From Alentia gelatinosa (Eukaryota; Annelida; Polychaeta; Phyllodocida; Polynoidae), in contig OX465579.1 in NCBI GenBank assembly GCA_950022655.1, forward strand, positions 42,759,950 through 42,823,949: 64,000 nucleotides of DNA, written 5' to 3'. Under the pieces are notes generated by a model, which saw nothing but the letters and a program-made list of their open reading frames with translations, made no database searches and had not been told where the DNA came from. The translations under genes were made by a program, and so were the position numbers. Within the stretch, counting starts at the first letter, position 1; every line of letters begins with the position of its first letter. Below, piece by piece: positions 35,756 through 49,370 of this stretch.

Positions 35756-36538
35756 TATATGTTGTATTGTATATTCCCGCACTTCGCACTCTAATAAAGC
35801 TACCACATTGCCATTTATAATTGCCCCCTAAACCTCCCCAACCACATAGATTGTTTTACATTTTTAGCTAAATGACATCTTCCTGGCGAGCTTCATTTTC
35901 GTCTCATCTGGCGTGTCGGTGGGTGCATATGACAGCGTGTGACACGCCAATTCGAGCTGTCAGTAGGACTGTCAGAGAGACGGTAGGTGCCAACACTGAG
36001 GCAGGAGGTGTGGTTGGTGTTTTCTGCTACACCAGGAACTCGCTTTTCGTGTTGACGGCGGCGGGAAAAGCCGCTGTCCGCCGCTGAGGTGTCCGGCCTG
36101 AGCTGGCACGTGGCCAGAGGGAGTCGGCAAGGGTGAGCGCGACTTTGGGGATGAGTGGGGGGCGGTCGTGTTGGCCGGCTGTAGCGGCCGATAACGTACC
36201 GGTACGCTTACCTTTGTAACTAAGACTCAATTCGGTACACGGCATTTATTGCCTCGTTCATCAGACCATACGCCTTATATCTGTCTTTTTTTTTAAAACG
36301 CGCTTACAAAATACTCCCTGCTGCAAGAAGGGAGAAACAAGGAATGTTGATAGAAGTATTAGAGACCAAAGTCTCCTCTAATGTGATTGAAATCCTTATC
36401 ATTATTTTTCTAAGGGGACGGGGCTAAATTCTTCTCGTGTGACTTAGGTTCTATCCTCAGCTTAAGAGTTATTTCTTACGAGATCATGACGCTCTAGTAC
36501 ATTAAGATATGAGAAAATGCCCTTTGTTAAGAAATCTA

Positions 36539-36539
<1 letters not shown>

Positions 36540-36614
<75 letters not shown>

Positions 36615-36650
36615 TAGATTCTATACTAGATATATATATATATATATATA
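36540..36650. repeat. (AT)n microsatellite, two runs
   Basis: Alternating AT at 36540-36613 and again at 36630-36650, separated by CTAGATTCTATACTAGA, which makes the whole block largely self-complementary. Confidence 0.95.
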
Positions 36651-38927
36651 AACAAGAAATTAATATAAAAAGTTTTACGCATTTCTTGGAAAGTAATACC
36701 TAACAATGTTTGTGTATTTTGAAAACTAGGAGAAGAATCAACCTTCACATATAAGATATGAAGGAGAACATACATAAAATAAACATTAGTACATTGTGTC
36801 GATAATCCTTCCTGCCGTTTCTAGCACGTTAATATCACACCAGCCTGCCTTCTCAGGGCATATGCGAGCGTAGCCGTGGTCTACCTTCTTAGGAGGTTTA
36901 CGTGCAAGCCAGGTCCTTAGCCGTCTAGACTGCCGGTCAAATAGCACGGCTAAGTACTGTGGCTAAAGAGGCATGTCCTGGCCAACTCTTCCGTAACATA
37001 TATGACAGCTTCCTTTGTTTCCTCTTTAGCGCCTAGAGTGACATACGTCAGTCAAAGCAGTATCTGACTAAAATAAATTTAAAAAATACTTTACAAAAAA
37101 ACTAATAAAGAAAGTAAGGCATCGTCAGCTATCAGGTCATATATATCCCAACTTATAATTCTGTTCTAGTGACATAACCTCTCTGTTACTGCTATAATAG
37201 GCTTGTTCCACACTAGCGTCAAAATTGGCAATAGACTTGTACTTAATTGGGTGACACTAGAGACAAGACGGAATAAATACATTTAATTAAAACTACACAA
37301 GTGATACTAATCAAGCACAGTGCTTACCACCAGTCATCAACAACGTAGGCGTGAAGCTGCCATCTGGGGCGCCAGCACTCAATGTTGATTATCCCGAGCA
37401 GCTCGCGTGTAGCTCACAACGCAGCCGTACGCATGGCTCTCTCCAATGCTTAAAAATGAAACTACTAATGACCGAGTTAACCTGACGAACACACTTCTCC
37501 TCGAGACGACTAGCCTTGGTTGTTAGATATGGTGGTGGTGACTGGCAGTAACCCATGATGTAAAAATGGTCAGAGGCGGTGGGCGTGGGTGGTAGGATTC
37601 AAAAGTGTCCCTGATGAAGACAACACTTATGAAGCCACTTGTAATGGAACCACCGGAGAAGCTATCAGAGGTCTGGCAAACACTGACAGTGCCACAACAA
37701 GAAACCACAGGGGATGATGCCATGCGGAGGCCATCATTGGCGTCTAGGAGAAAGAGCCCGGTTGGCGCTGGCCGGGCCTTCAGCTGCGCGGGGCAGCGGG
37801 TGTCTGGGGATAGGGCGGCCCACCCCCTCCTCCTCTCACTCTCATAGCTCCTTTTCTGGACTGGTCGGCGGCGACGACGACCACATCTGGTATACGCAGA
37901 CCCAAGACAATCCGGAACTGGGCAGCAGACAGGGAAAGGAGAGTCTGGCTGTGCCGCCACACGTCGCTGTATCGTCCACCCCTGCTGTGTACACTGTATG
38001 CAACCCTTGTGCTGAGGCTGGGTTGGGGGACTGAGGGATAGAGATGCCGCCGCCGCCGCCGCCACCACCACCGCCTCCTGCCAGAAGCAGACCGCTAGCA
38101 GCACTCCCATCGTCGTCGTTGGCGGGAAGAGCTGCGCGCGCGGCAGGCAGCGGGCGGCAGGGTGGGGCCAGTAACAAGACTGACTGTCTCCCTTATAGGA
38201 AGGCCAGCCCACTGACAATCTCCCCGCCCCCTCCGTGCGGCGACAGTTCACGCGACATGTCGCCGGAAAATGTCAGCCGCCATTAACGCTGGCCGCGGTG
38301 TCGTGTACTTGGCTGTCCGACGACAACCCACAGGTGGATGTGGTGGGGTGCTATCCTCAGCTCCGACTCCAGCCTAGCAAGATTCCTACACACCTGCGAC
38401 AGGGGACTAGGATGGTACAACCAGTGGCGCCCCATGCTGGGTCGATTCGGATCTCACGGCCAGCGATCGATCGATTGTGATCAATGTCTCAATTTCTTGA
38501 CCAGGATCATTCATTGACTTCTTACGGATTGATCCTTATTGTGAAGGGATCGGAGTAACCCCTCACCCCACCCCCGCCCTCCACACACACCCCTTTCAAT
38601 TCATACAGAATAGGCCTACATCCCCAGAAGTATGTTCACATACGAGTCTACTTCATTCTGGTCAATGAATGCACTCACGAGACCCTATTTAGTTGATTGC
38701 CGACACCGAGTAGACGTTTCTGAATATCAAATATAACTGATCCACACTTGTCGCGGAGCACCGATTCTGTCCGTTCAGAAGAATCAATGATGCTTTCATG
38801 CATCAACCGTCCCGGGGCACCATTTAATTTTTTTTACAAATTGTTTTTAACAAAAATATAATAGATCAAAAAGCATAAAATGTTCATACAATGTAGGAGT
38901 GACTTAGAATTTATCATTATACAACTG

Positions 38928-39010
38928 TGCTGGAACATCTACGAAATACTATCCACTACTAGGGGTGCAGTATAAATAATATTCGGGCTCACTGAGACTT
39001 CCCTTAATAT
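38928..39010. repeat. Dispersed repeat shared with 33541-33625
   Basis: GGAACATCTACGAAATACTA and ACTAGGGGTGCAGTATAAA match the copy at 33,541. Confidence 0.55.
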
Positions 39011-41657
39011 TTTCAAACTAGAATAATATCAAGGATGGTGTAGCATATTGCATGACTAAGCAATCAAATTATGAGTTTATGCAACAATATGCCCGTCCAT
39101 TTGCAATATATCTGGACACTAGCACCAACACATACACATGCGGCCTGCAGCCTAGACTATGTTTGCTTCGGTCTTGTTATGGTTAATTGGAAAACTTTTC
39201 CCCCGTCTGGGATTCGCATACGTGAGGACGGCAAAGATGTACTGAATACTCGGGGGGTTTCGTGAACTTGAAGGGGGGAGTGATCTGCTCTGTCCATATT
39301 GTCAATACAAGTAGTTATACGAGGACATTTGCTGCAGGCTATTATTAGAGGACCTACTTCTAAGTATACCATACACGAAGTTACACCTAGGATCCTGGTA
39401 TTGATAAATAGATACTATCATGAAACACACCGGTATCAGATCGTATTCACACATACAGGTATCTAGGTTACATGAATGAGATCGGAGTAAGACTGCCTCT
39501 CTCACTTAAATATAGCTACCCAATTAACTATAAGCTACGTAAATAGCGTTATAAGATTACCATTAGGCAAATGATAGAAATAAACGAGCTTTGTTGATAA
39601 AGTAAACCAGTGTCGTCATCTCTGATAGGAAAGGACAAATGTAAAATTGGTGTTTAAGTCAACCACTATATCCAAAGGGTACTTAAAAATTACCCGTTTT
39701 ATAAATGACCCGTGCGTGTATTTGTATGTTTGAGTCTATTTTATTTTTCCTTACCAACGTAGTGAGTAACTGAAACAGTTTCATTATATATTTTACATGA
39801 TTAACTGTACGTGTCACTTCATTCTGTAGGCGATTCTTTCAAAGGAAATCAGTCCTTAGAAGAAATGTAAAATTCAACAAGCAATGTCATACACCTGATG
39901 CACAAGGGCACTATCCGTAAGCAACCTCAGATCCAGTTATTTTCACAACTGGGAAATAGAAAATTACGTTTTCTAGTATAGCTTTATAATATGAGTTGTA
40001 GCTGGGTGGGGTGATTTGCATCTGTTAGTCCCTTTGGGGAAATTTAATAATTGATAACTCATCAAAGCTACTTTCCTTCGATATTCAATCGATCGACTTT
40101 GTTTCCGAGGAAACATTCGCGACGAGTTCAAATATCGATTTACCAGTTTGGATGCGGCGATTGATTAAAAACAAACCCACTGTCTTGACAGGAACCACTT
40201 ACCTTGGCGATCTCACAAAACCATGCCACCATGCTCAGAGACAAACGCTAGACTCATACGTACCTGGAACACAAACAGACATAAAATACACTTAATACAT
40301 GTACACAATGTATTCCTTCCACGTAAATGTACTTCAACATTGATATCTAAATCAATATTCAATGCGGAAAATAATTTCAAGGAGGCTGTTTTTCATGACT
40401 ACATTTAGACGTCGTCAATACCAACGTGTCTAGCCGGTTCGATTGTTCACAAAAATTACATGGAAGGCATGCCGCACAAGACTATAACTATGCCCAGACT
40501 AGAGCTGTTTAAGAGTCTCTAGCAGTCGGCTCAATAGTGGTAGGAGTCAGGCGACGGGGGCTTGGGGGCAGCGCTGATTTCTTTAGGCTTGGTGGTAGGA
40601 CACTCTTAGTCTCCGTGGGTGTTGTAGTACACAGATATAATTTCACCTGCGGAAGTCGAAGTCTAATTGCGGACGGAAGGAAAGGAAGAGGGTAAGTGAT
40701 AGATCTATGACAACGTTACAGCCGATGAAGACTGTTTCTTCGATACGTGGATGGCCGTGGGGTCACTTATCTAGCCAAGAGGCGAAAATGGACGTGATGG
40801 AAGACCACAGAGCGACTCTGTTCAGAAGTATGAATTTAATCAAACAAGACAAAAAATAGTTTAGAGTTTAAAATATGTTTAGATAACCATTTCTGTTTAT
40901 CATCTCACTTTATGATATTATCTATAGACCCTGATTAAGACCACAAGCCCGAAACAAGTAGGTACTAACTAGGTGACCACCAAATAAACCAAATGTAGCT
41001 GTATGTTTGAAAGTATTCAACTATCAAACAGACTGCCAACTACAAAAATATTGGATTTGTGCTTGATTAGTGGTTCCTTCACCTCATCATTTATGATATG
41101 AGGTACGATATAATGTGACTCAAATGACATAGATAAGCATCGTAGCGTATATAGATGTGTACGAGTTGTGCTACTGCACTGTTGAGAGACCAATGCACTA
41201 TTCGTTTATCTGATACGTAGATAATCTGGTACCACTTGTCTAAAATTACAAAAACAATGTCAAGGTTCCAATCAGGTTCATGGACATATTAAAATAAAAA
41301 GCACATTATTTTAAGAAAACTTGCTCATCATCTTGCTAAGGTTGTATATATAAACCTTTGGTATCTTGACTATTCCGTCAATATACAGACCGGCTGATAT
41401 TTGAGAGTGGACACTCATATTATATTATGCCCTGACCAACAATGCAGCTCTGAATTGCGTCATGTTGTTAACTAATAGCATTTCACGATTGGGCAACTCA
41501 CAATGCGTGTCAGCACGAGCAATTCTCAGCGCCACTACGTAAATGATTTCCACAGACGTTCTGCGTCTGATCATAAGAAATCTAACAGCATGTTATGTGG
41601 CGCATGTATGGAGTATGCTCCAGACATAAGACCGTGCCCAAAGTAAGAAATAACCTA

Positions 41658-41719
41658 ACATGAACTGACAAATTCAGTAATCTATCAAACATGAAATGAC
41701 AAATTCAGTAATTCATCAA
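41658..41719. repeat. Two tandem copies of a 31-bp unit
   Basis: ACATGAA(C/A)TGACAAATTCAG and TAAT..ATCAA appear twice in tandem. Probably a recent duplication. Confidence 0.85.
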
Positions 41720-44700
41720 ATATTATAATTCTATGCCGTTTTCCAGGTTTAATTCGTTTTATCATGGATTTGTGGTCATCCAAGTCGGTGGTTTTATGTA
41801 TGAAAAGTGCAATATCTAATTTGTCAAACGAATTGTTGACCAACATTCCCCTAAACAAAATGTGTGTGTGTGTTATGGCGTTATCGTGACCAGATATCTC
41901 GACCATTGACAGTACATTGGACACGCCCCCTTTTAAGGGCCCATATCAACGCGTTGTACCTTGACACATATTGCATGGACCTCTAATACGTTTTGACCAG
42001 CCTTAGTGAAGAGCATCATTTTGAAGTCATCATGGACCAGGACGGTAAGTAATGGGTTAGGTTATACATGCACTCGCATAAACTAATGTAGGAATTCAAG
42101 TACGGGTCTACTCCTGTGATATTTTATGTGTCCATCTTATACCAATTGGTAATTTCATTCTCCTCAACACACCGGAAGCGATCAATCAAGGGCGTAAACA
42201 ATGGCGTTTCACACGTGACCAGAGCGAGCACTGAGTGTCCAATCATTACTCATTGCCCTGGGGAGAGAGGGTGCTAACGTGTGAGCAGAAGGCAGTCAGT
42301 GGCGCACTCTGCTGGCGCTGATAAGCCAGTCACCGTATAGGATACTACAGCAGCGAGCTCCCTTCCATCAAAGGCTGAAAGTACACTTTAACCCTTTCCC
42401 TGTCACCATGTACAAAGTATATAGTCATGCCTTACAGGCAGTCGCCTTCAGGAATTTTAGAATTAAATTGTCAGTTACCTGACCAGAAAGTTCGCAAAAG
42501 AACCTATGCAACATCGGCTGTGTATATTACTTGCTCATTGGTATTTCCATAAAAGCATTGTCTGCTCCATCCTAAATGTTATTGTGGACAGTTTCGTGTG
42601 CACAAATATTAATTGAAATGTCGGTATACTGAATAATTGTAATATTGTAATTGGTCATATTTCTTTCCAAATTGGTATTTTCTCCAATTGTTCTCCCTCT
42701 TTCACTCTGATAATACGTACACCGTGTTTCAGATCTGTCACGGCAGAGCAGGTGTGAAGAACTCGCCGTCGTTAGCCCCCTTTCCCATAGGTTTTTATTA
42801 CATTGCCTCCGAGCCACAGCCGTTCCGTTCATCTGCCTTATACGACACTAGTGGTCAGCCCGCTCTGCCCGCAGCCATGTTAATTATTTGATGAGTGGTC
42901 ACGTAACACGCTTTCCAGGTGACGCTCGCCAGGTGAATGCAGCCACTCGTGAGCACAAAGCATTGGCCGTCATTAACCTGCACGCGCTCTCCTCTACTTC
43001 CGCACTTAAAGGGTGGTTATCTAACCCCTTTCTGGGGGCAGTTACATAGACTTACATGGCAAGAGAATCTGCTACCAGATTATAGACACCAGCAGAATCA
43101 TCAACGGTAATACTATTTGATTATAATTCAGGGATAACAACTTCGTCATAAGAGGATAATATTTACTATAGAAACGATTTAGTAATACATCATTCTGTTG
43201 ATAAATGAATCAATGTGACTTCAATAAAAGCTCTACCCAATTACGACATATAGAGCAATATAGAACTCCCTTGGAATTGAACACTTGCTCTCTTAATTTT
43301 AGTCTACATCAACCTCCTATCTGGATTTATTAATAGAGTTTGACCAACAGCCAATACAGCAGTGTGTATGATACAGTGGGCAGCGGCATTTACTAAGCAG
43401 AGAGAAACCAGTGCTCCTTACACTCGGTCCTGTTCTTGAAGCCGCCCCACGATCCACACTGGACAGCCTAGCGATGTGGGTCAGACCCGACCGACCCAGT
43501 CATCGATCCCCGCCACTGACTGCCGATCGTCGACGACGGCATGCTGTGCTTTTTGTACCGGTTGTGTCTATAAGGGCATGGGTTGGAGTGCACGGGTATC
43601 GGCACGTACTCATTTCCTGTCTATTCGATCGTGTCCATCGAACTTTCACAGAGCAAATCAACCCGATGCCTATTAAAAATGGGCACTAAGCAAGAACTGG
43701 CCCGCCCAACAGTGATCAATCTCTACCCACGTGCCAATCCTATCTACCATGTCAATGACTTAAAGCTAAATATTGCTTCAAATATGTTATATAATTATAC
43801 TTGACGTACCAGGCTCGCTCGACTGAAGCAGCTACAACCTGATTGTAATACTCATGTAACAAACTTGAACTACATCAGTGTAAGGTGTGACTATGACTTT
43901 ATTTATTTTGTTTTGATGAAACCATGTCATGATTACAGTAGTAATCAGAAACTCATATGGACTCGAGGCAGCTTGAAGAGCTGCATGAACTCTTACCCGA
44001 AGTGGTAAACAAATACTTGACTTTACAATAAGATTTATTTCTTTTCCGCATTTCTTTAATATAACATATACAAGGTGAATGTGAAACAATTCCCGCATCT
44101 GGGAGTACGATTGAAACGGTTGTATAACCGATGTACTTGTCCCAGTCTAAATAAAGTCTTTAAAAAAAATATATATATAATATTGACTCTCCGAGGTTCA
44201 GACCTTCAACTCAACAATAGCATTATCATGTGAGCAAAAAAGACCTATATACTTTTCATGTGTATATACATAAATTTACACAGTTCGATTGGAAGATGCT
44301 TCACTTATGTTACGCAGTGGTCTACGTTGTAAAGCAATGTGACATTGAATATAAATCTATTGGTGATAATATTTACGCGCCAGTATCTACGATAGCTGGT
44401 AAGATACGATAGATGGGATTATATAAAATAGAGTACAGTAGCCAAAATGACAGCAATATGGAGAAATGCTAAGCTCTTTACAGGTTCCCACAAGCCTACT
44501 TATGATCTAGTTCTTCAACGGTCCTAATGGAATGCCAACCAGCTCTCACTCGACTTTTCCCAGCTGCTTATTAAGTGTAACACTCAGACATAAGTGTGAA
44601 TTAAATCAGCCTAACGCCATATAAAAACTACCCTGGAGGCAGTGAAGGAATTCATCAGTAAACCGGAGACTGGAGTCATAGTGTTCTTCCATGTAATATA

Positions 44701-45114
44701 GAGTCTAGGCTTATACATGTCATAGATATTACAATACATATCCGACGGCAAGCGAACAGCAAAAAAGAACCACACAGGCATCACAAAAAATACATCTACA
44801 TCGAGCCGAGACAACAACCAGAAACAGCAAACAGATTTCTCCAGACTTGCTCGAACTGGCTCGGAGCAACTGATAGGTCACGCTTGGCACTGTAACATTG
44901 TATCTGGGAAGGTAACACCCCTGGAGGCCTATTTATCTCCTACCAATTTCCGTTATGAAACTAAATTGGTGAAAAATTAAAAGACAAGACCAATCCGGAC
45001 TAGACAACAGTTATTCACCTTGTCTGGACGGACAGAAAACCTACCCTAGATCAAAACACACGAGACTAAAGACTTTTTTTTCATATCTAAAACACCTGTG
45101 CATCGGAGTATGGA

Positions 45115-45200
45115 GTAAATACGTGATTACCCGAGGTACTTACCAAGTAGTAAAAGGGAATTGGAGTTCTAACGAGCCCAGGACACTAATTCTGTGCCCT
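45115..45200 (-). repeat. CCTAGG repeat family, copy 3 (inverted)
   Basis: Read on the minus strand: GGGCACAGAATTAGTGTCCT, GGGCTCGTTAGAAC, AATTCCCTTTTA and AAGTACCTCGGGTAATCACG, parallel to copies 1 and 2. Confidence 0.7.
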
Positions 45201-45328
45201 TGTTAAGATTTCCAACGTTCTTGTCTCCTCGAGGTTATATTGTTTTCGTATATAAAAAGGCTATAACTAATCCAGTTCAAATGTTTGTCATACAACTACC
45301 TCTGACCGTCATGCATCGGGATTGTGTA

Positions 45329-45412
45329 CAGGAGCTGTATATTAAATGATGCCACGCTATTTTTGACAATTTTTGAACCCTCTTCCCCCATTGTCATGTT
45401 TTGTCATACAAC
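45329..45412. repeat. Dispersed repeat related to 56553-56612
   Basis: GGAGCTGTATATTAAATGAT, then GCCACGCTATTTTTGACAAT and a CCCTCTTCCCCC run. The copy at 56,553 begins GGGGCTGTCCATGAATGATG. Blocks of this kind (CTGTCCAT..ATGATGTCACGCTATTTTT) look like the ends of a DNA transposon family; assignment is tentative. Confidence 0.45.
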
Positions 45413-48400
45413 CCTTATCACGGTTGGTCACGGAGACTGGATCTCTAAATTCTAGAGAAGAGTTACCATGACAACAGGAAGGTGCCATATCTACGGCTTC
45501 TGGAGGACGAGAGATGAGACGTCAGGATAATCTGATTAGAGAAGAGACAGCGGACGGCCGATCTCCCCATATAGAGACCAACCGCAGGCGATGCCATGTC
45601 GTGGTTAGAGTGACTTCTGTCAGGCGGTCCTGAAGTTGTTTATTAATAGTAGTTGAGCACTGCAAGGGGCAAGGTAGCATCTACAGTCTCTTTATACCTA
45701 CAACTAATTGTGTCGTATAACTAGAAATTAAACGTACTTTATACAGCAGTGGGAGTACTAGTACCTAGACACCATACGGTCGGCACCCTGACCACCAGTC
45801 AGCTATATAGAGGATTCCAACTGAGATGAGGATGCGTCTGCTTTTCAATTGTCAGCTGCTCACTTTTCAGCTCGCGATATACATGATACTGGGGAATTTT
45901 GTAGGTTACTCTTAGCCATCAATAATCCGTGTTGTTGGCTATAGCTTTTTTTCATCCGGAAAGCTAACTAATAGAGGGCTGGTAAAATCAGACTGACAGG
46001 GAGTTCAGAATTTTGCTCACAAAGTGGACAGGACACTGCGGCTATCGTTTCAGCAAAAATGCCATGTCTGTTCTGCTGGAGAGTGAGCTACTTATTCGGT
46101 CATGAGCACCTCAGCAGCTTCAGTTTAGAGGGAGATGTTATCATGATTCTCTTTTACATCATTCTATAGCACCAGCCACAGATGAGGGATTGGAATAGTG
46201 TGTGGTAAACCCCATCTATAGAAGTCACCGTCTAATTTGAATTTACTCTGGAAAGATTTTATTTTTGGTAGTACCTAATACTCCTCTCGTCCCTTTTGTC
46301 TTCTGCACCATTAATTGCACACCAGGTGAGTGAATGTATCCATCGTAAACGCACAATTCCTAATCGAACCAACCTTTACTGCTATTTACAGGATATATCC
46401 GTTAGGTTGGCAATTCTACGTCAATACCATTCAGGCCATATGCAGCCCATCCCTTGGCCGGCCACTACATGGACGATGCCAACTTGGCCAGGATCCAAGA
46501 GTCCGAACACTGGGCCTGGACGAGCTTCACTATCGTCCTCCCCTTTCTCAGCACAAATAAGGACTGAACGTGTCTTTTTTTCTAAACAAAGAGACAATGA
46601 TATGAGTTCCATTGGGGTGCAAGGGCACCTATTTATATAACGATGAACGCTTAAGTCATGTCCTTTTGAGTGTTTATAAATCTGAACTGTGGCTTCAATC
46701 GCCTTCTCAGTTATTGGGGGTTGATTTGACGACTAGGGATCCAGTTTTTACCTATCATTTAGTTGCATCCGTTTCTGCAGAATATATTTTGAACATTATC
46801 CACCATACTCTAATGAATTGGGTAAGGCGGATGGTTCACTGTTTCATTATCTTACAGAGTGTGGCAGTGGTCAAATCTTGTCAGTGTGCAGCTGATGCGT
46901 AGATGAGTATTTTATTTTGATAATAGGTTAGATAGTCTAGTTCTACCCCTACGGACACAAAGAAACACAAGGATCAATATAGATAACTGATATGGAGCGG
47001 GATGTGGGCGGAACACGAATGACCCGTTCGATTATCTCAACCTTGATAAGTACACAGGAATGCGTGAATTCGTCAAAGTGGAATTTCTATGTCGTCATAA
47101 GAACCCTCAATTCTATGAGTACAATCGGAGCTGATGGGACGCTATTCTGAAGATAAATTCCATGCCGAAAATATATGTAGATTTTTTAAAGGCCGTTATA
47201 AAAACCCTTCTTATGATCACGATTTGAAATTACCGAAGAATGATAAAAGCGAATGTATAATGATGTTTTGTAAGGACAGAATATAGATCCGCATAATACT
47301 AAGCACATATCAATGAGTAAAACCATCGTTATATAAACAATGCAGTGATCACCCTGTGAGTTAATCATCATGAGAATTCTACCATTAGGACATTGGCAGA
47401 TGCACTAGGTACTTCTTCAAGTGACCCTTATAATTGGATGATGACATCATTTTATCAGAGATTCTCTGAACCTTGCATAACACCAGATGAAACCATATGC
47501 GAATCAGCATAAAATCCATCTGCAGTAGATATTTTCTTTGCTTATTTATATTGAAATCTACTAAAAAAAAAGGGTTGTAAACAGGGTAAATACACCAGTC
47601 TTTAAATGAACATGATATAAAAAAAGATAAATAGAAAAATAGGTAGTGGTTCACATTATATAACAGGGATTTCAGTTGATGTCAGGAAATCAGGAAATAT
47701 TTTTCCTGTGGAATTTACTACCTCAGAGAGACCCGAGAAAACATTAAAAACACATCAATGTTGGCCATTAAATAAGCTTGAGGGTGTGTGTAGAAGTTCA
47801 AGCCACTGTTTATTGGCTTGAATGAGGCTCAATATAAACTTTCTTCATTTCTTACAAGAAAAAAAATTGTATAAAATGCAAACAAAAACAAGGATTTCCT
47901 TGGGAAAAAAAAGAGGAAGACTACCATCCCTGATTATAAAGCATCTTTTCAACGTGGTACAATGTCATCTTGAAAATTAATGAATACTATTCGACGTGAA
48001 GACGTTACCAGTCCGTCTGTTGAAATTAACATTAAATTACGCTGGATTCAACAGCAATTTAGTCAATCTGAGAGAATATGATTAGACTACCGCTATTGAT
48101 GGTATGGAATCAATTATGCCAACGTCAACTGCTCAGTGCGAACTTTTTGCCTGTTCGAAAGAGATCTTTGAAAATTGACTTCAGAGTATCCGTGCCCAGT
48201 TCGTCGAGATTGCTTCAAGTCAGATACTTCAAAATCTGGCAAACCCTTTCGGAAAAAATATGCAGGGTAAAATCTTTTTGTCATTTGAGCAGTTCCCTTG
48301 AGGAAAGTATGTATGCAGCAGCAAACTTATATGCATCCCCCCCATAAAGTATGGTTAGACAACAGCATAGTATGGAAGGGGAGGTATCTATTGTCTTTAC

Positions 48401-48718
48401 CAATCAGGTGAACTTAAGTCTTATTTTTCGAAAACAACGCAGTTAATCTAAATGTTTTAGACGATCACCTAGATTCACGGGTTCGGTAACTGCTAATGGT
48501 ATGAACTACTAACCTAGAGTAGAATTTAAACGAGTCAAAGAAAATGTAAATAGAGCAGTAATTGGCATTCAATGCACGGTCCGTGTCTAATGGTACGCCC
48601 ACCAGTGGCCTTACTTTTTAAATTCTGCTCTAAGGAATCATTTTCAAACAATAGGATCTAGCATAGACTGATAAGAATAAAACTCCGTATACATAGGTGG
48701 ACGCCAAATCGCCTTACC
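45413..48718. other. No gene seen
   Basis: Short frames only. Two read loosely like protein but lack starts, splice sites or known residues: plus-strand 46,420-46,557 (ends ...WTSFTIVLPFLSTNKD), and plus-strand 48,085-48,300, interrupted by a TGA. Neither is supported well enough to call. Confidence 0.4.
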
Positions 48719-49019
48719 TGGTTTTAAAAGGAGTGGGATTCGAGAAGAAGGTCCGTGTATGCTAGGCGCGGGCTCCGGGTGGGATGTGGATCTGCAGGAG
48801 GCGGTAACGCTGGGACCAGAAAGGGGGTGGATCCGACCTCTGGACTTGGGCATCCAGCGACCGGTATCCAACCGCGTTCAGGCACGACCAGCTTAGATCA
48901 CCACCACCACCGCCACCACCGTCACCGCCATTGGCCACTTTACAATCGTAACGTGATTCTGTATCGGTATCAGGTATTGAGGTTGTTATCTGGCTACCGT
49001 CATTACGCCTGTGTTCCTG
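48719..49019 (-). other. GC-rich open region ending in a 5' splice site
   Basis: On the minus strand a frame runs from the neighbouring tandem repeat (LKKKGRVEKAHAARLELLQE) through a Gly run, stopping at about 48,762. A good donor (AAAACCAG|GTAAGGCG) follows at 48,718. The region is CpG-rich with a (CAC)n tract near 48,900. It could be an exon of an unrecognised minus-strand gene or another non-coding 5' exon of Dab. Confidence 0.25.
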
Positions 49020-49370
49020 TAATAATTCTAATCTGGCCGCGTGCGCCTTCTCCACCCTACCCTTCTTTTTCAGGTCAGTCTTCCTGGAAGGAGTCGAGGT
49101 AAAAGTACGTGTACACACAAATGTCTCCAATGCAGGACATAAATCCTCATTAAAGTACATCGTGTCGTTCAATCCTTGTCTTTTCCCCCTGTAGTTTTAT
49201 AAATAATTCTTATATGGCCGCGTGCGCCTTCTCCACCCTACCCCTCTCCCGGTCAGCCTACCTGGGCGGCCTTGAGGTACTAGTACACACAAATGTTTCC
49301 TCGTCAGGACATAAAACTGCAGAATTGTATATTTTGTCGTTCAATCTCTTCTTATCCTGTAGTTTGATAT
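49020..49370. repeat. Tandem duplication of an approximately 180-bp unit, open on the minus strand
   Basis: Units 49020-49199 and 49200-49370 share AATAATTCT.AT.TGGCCGCG, TGCGCCTTCTCCACCCTACC, GTACACACAAATGT and GTCGTTCAATC. On the minus strand both are open over the same frame (LND..Y....LCP..ETFVCT), and GRVEKAHAA is kept in both. Copy 2 then has an in-frame stop. I recognise no protein family. Confidence 0.75.

Larger units (their letters stand above)
32741..36539. other. No gene seen
   Basis: AT-rich, with short frames only. Contains repeat fragments listed separately (33541-33625, 35697-35755) and a CpG-rich patch at 35,880-36,200. The patch carries a minus-strand donor-like site (TACAAAG|GTAAGCG near 36,210). 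Confidence 0.4.
36651..45114. other. Long stretch without a recognisable gene; GC-rich island at about 37,340-38,480
   Basis: The island is CpG-rich, has a (CCG)n run at 38,046-38,076, and carries long frames on both strands: 242 codons minus (37523-38251) and 106 codons plus. Their compositions (poly-Ala/Val, Arg runs) follow from GC bias and neither matches a known protein. A minus-strand segment at 40203-40263 has good edges (TGTTTGTGTTCCAG / GTAAGTGG) but no coding frame. Other CpG patches lie near 42,250, 42,750 and 43,450. Any of these could be a promoter. Confidence 0.35.

Noticed and set aside
37523..38251. 242-codon minus-strand frame
   Set aside because: It sits in a CpG-rich island, its composition (Ala/Val, Arg and Pro runs) follows base bias, and nothing in it resembles a known domain.
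46420..46557. Plus-strand frame ending WTSFTIVLPFLSTNKD
   Set aside because: It reads plausibly but has no ATG, only a weak acceptor and no recognisable family.
48085..48300. Plus-strand frame with SIRAQFVEIASSQILQNLAN interrupted by a TGA
   Set aside because: Too short and broken; no known family match from memory.
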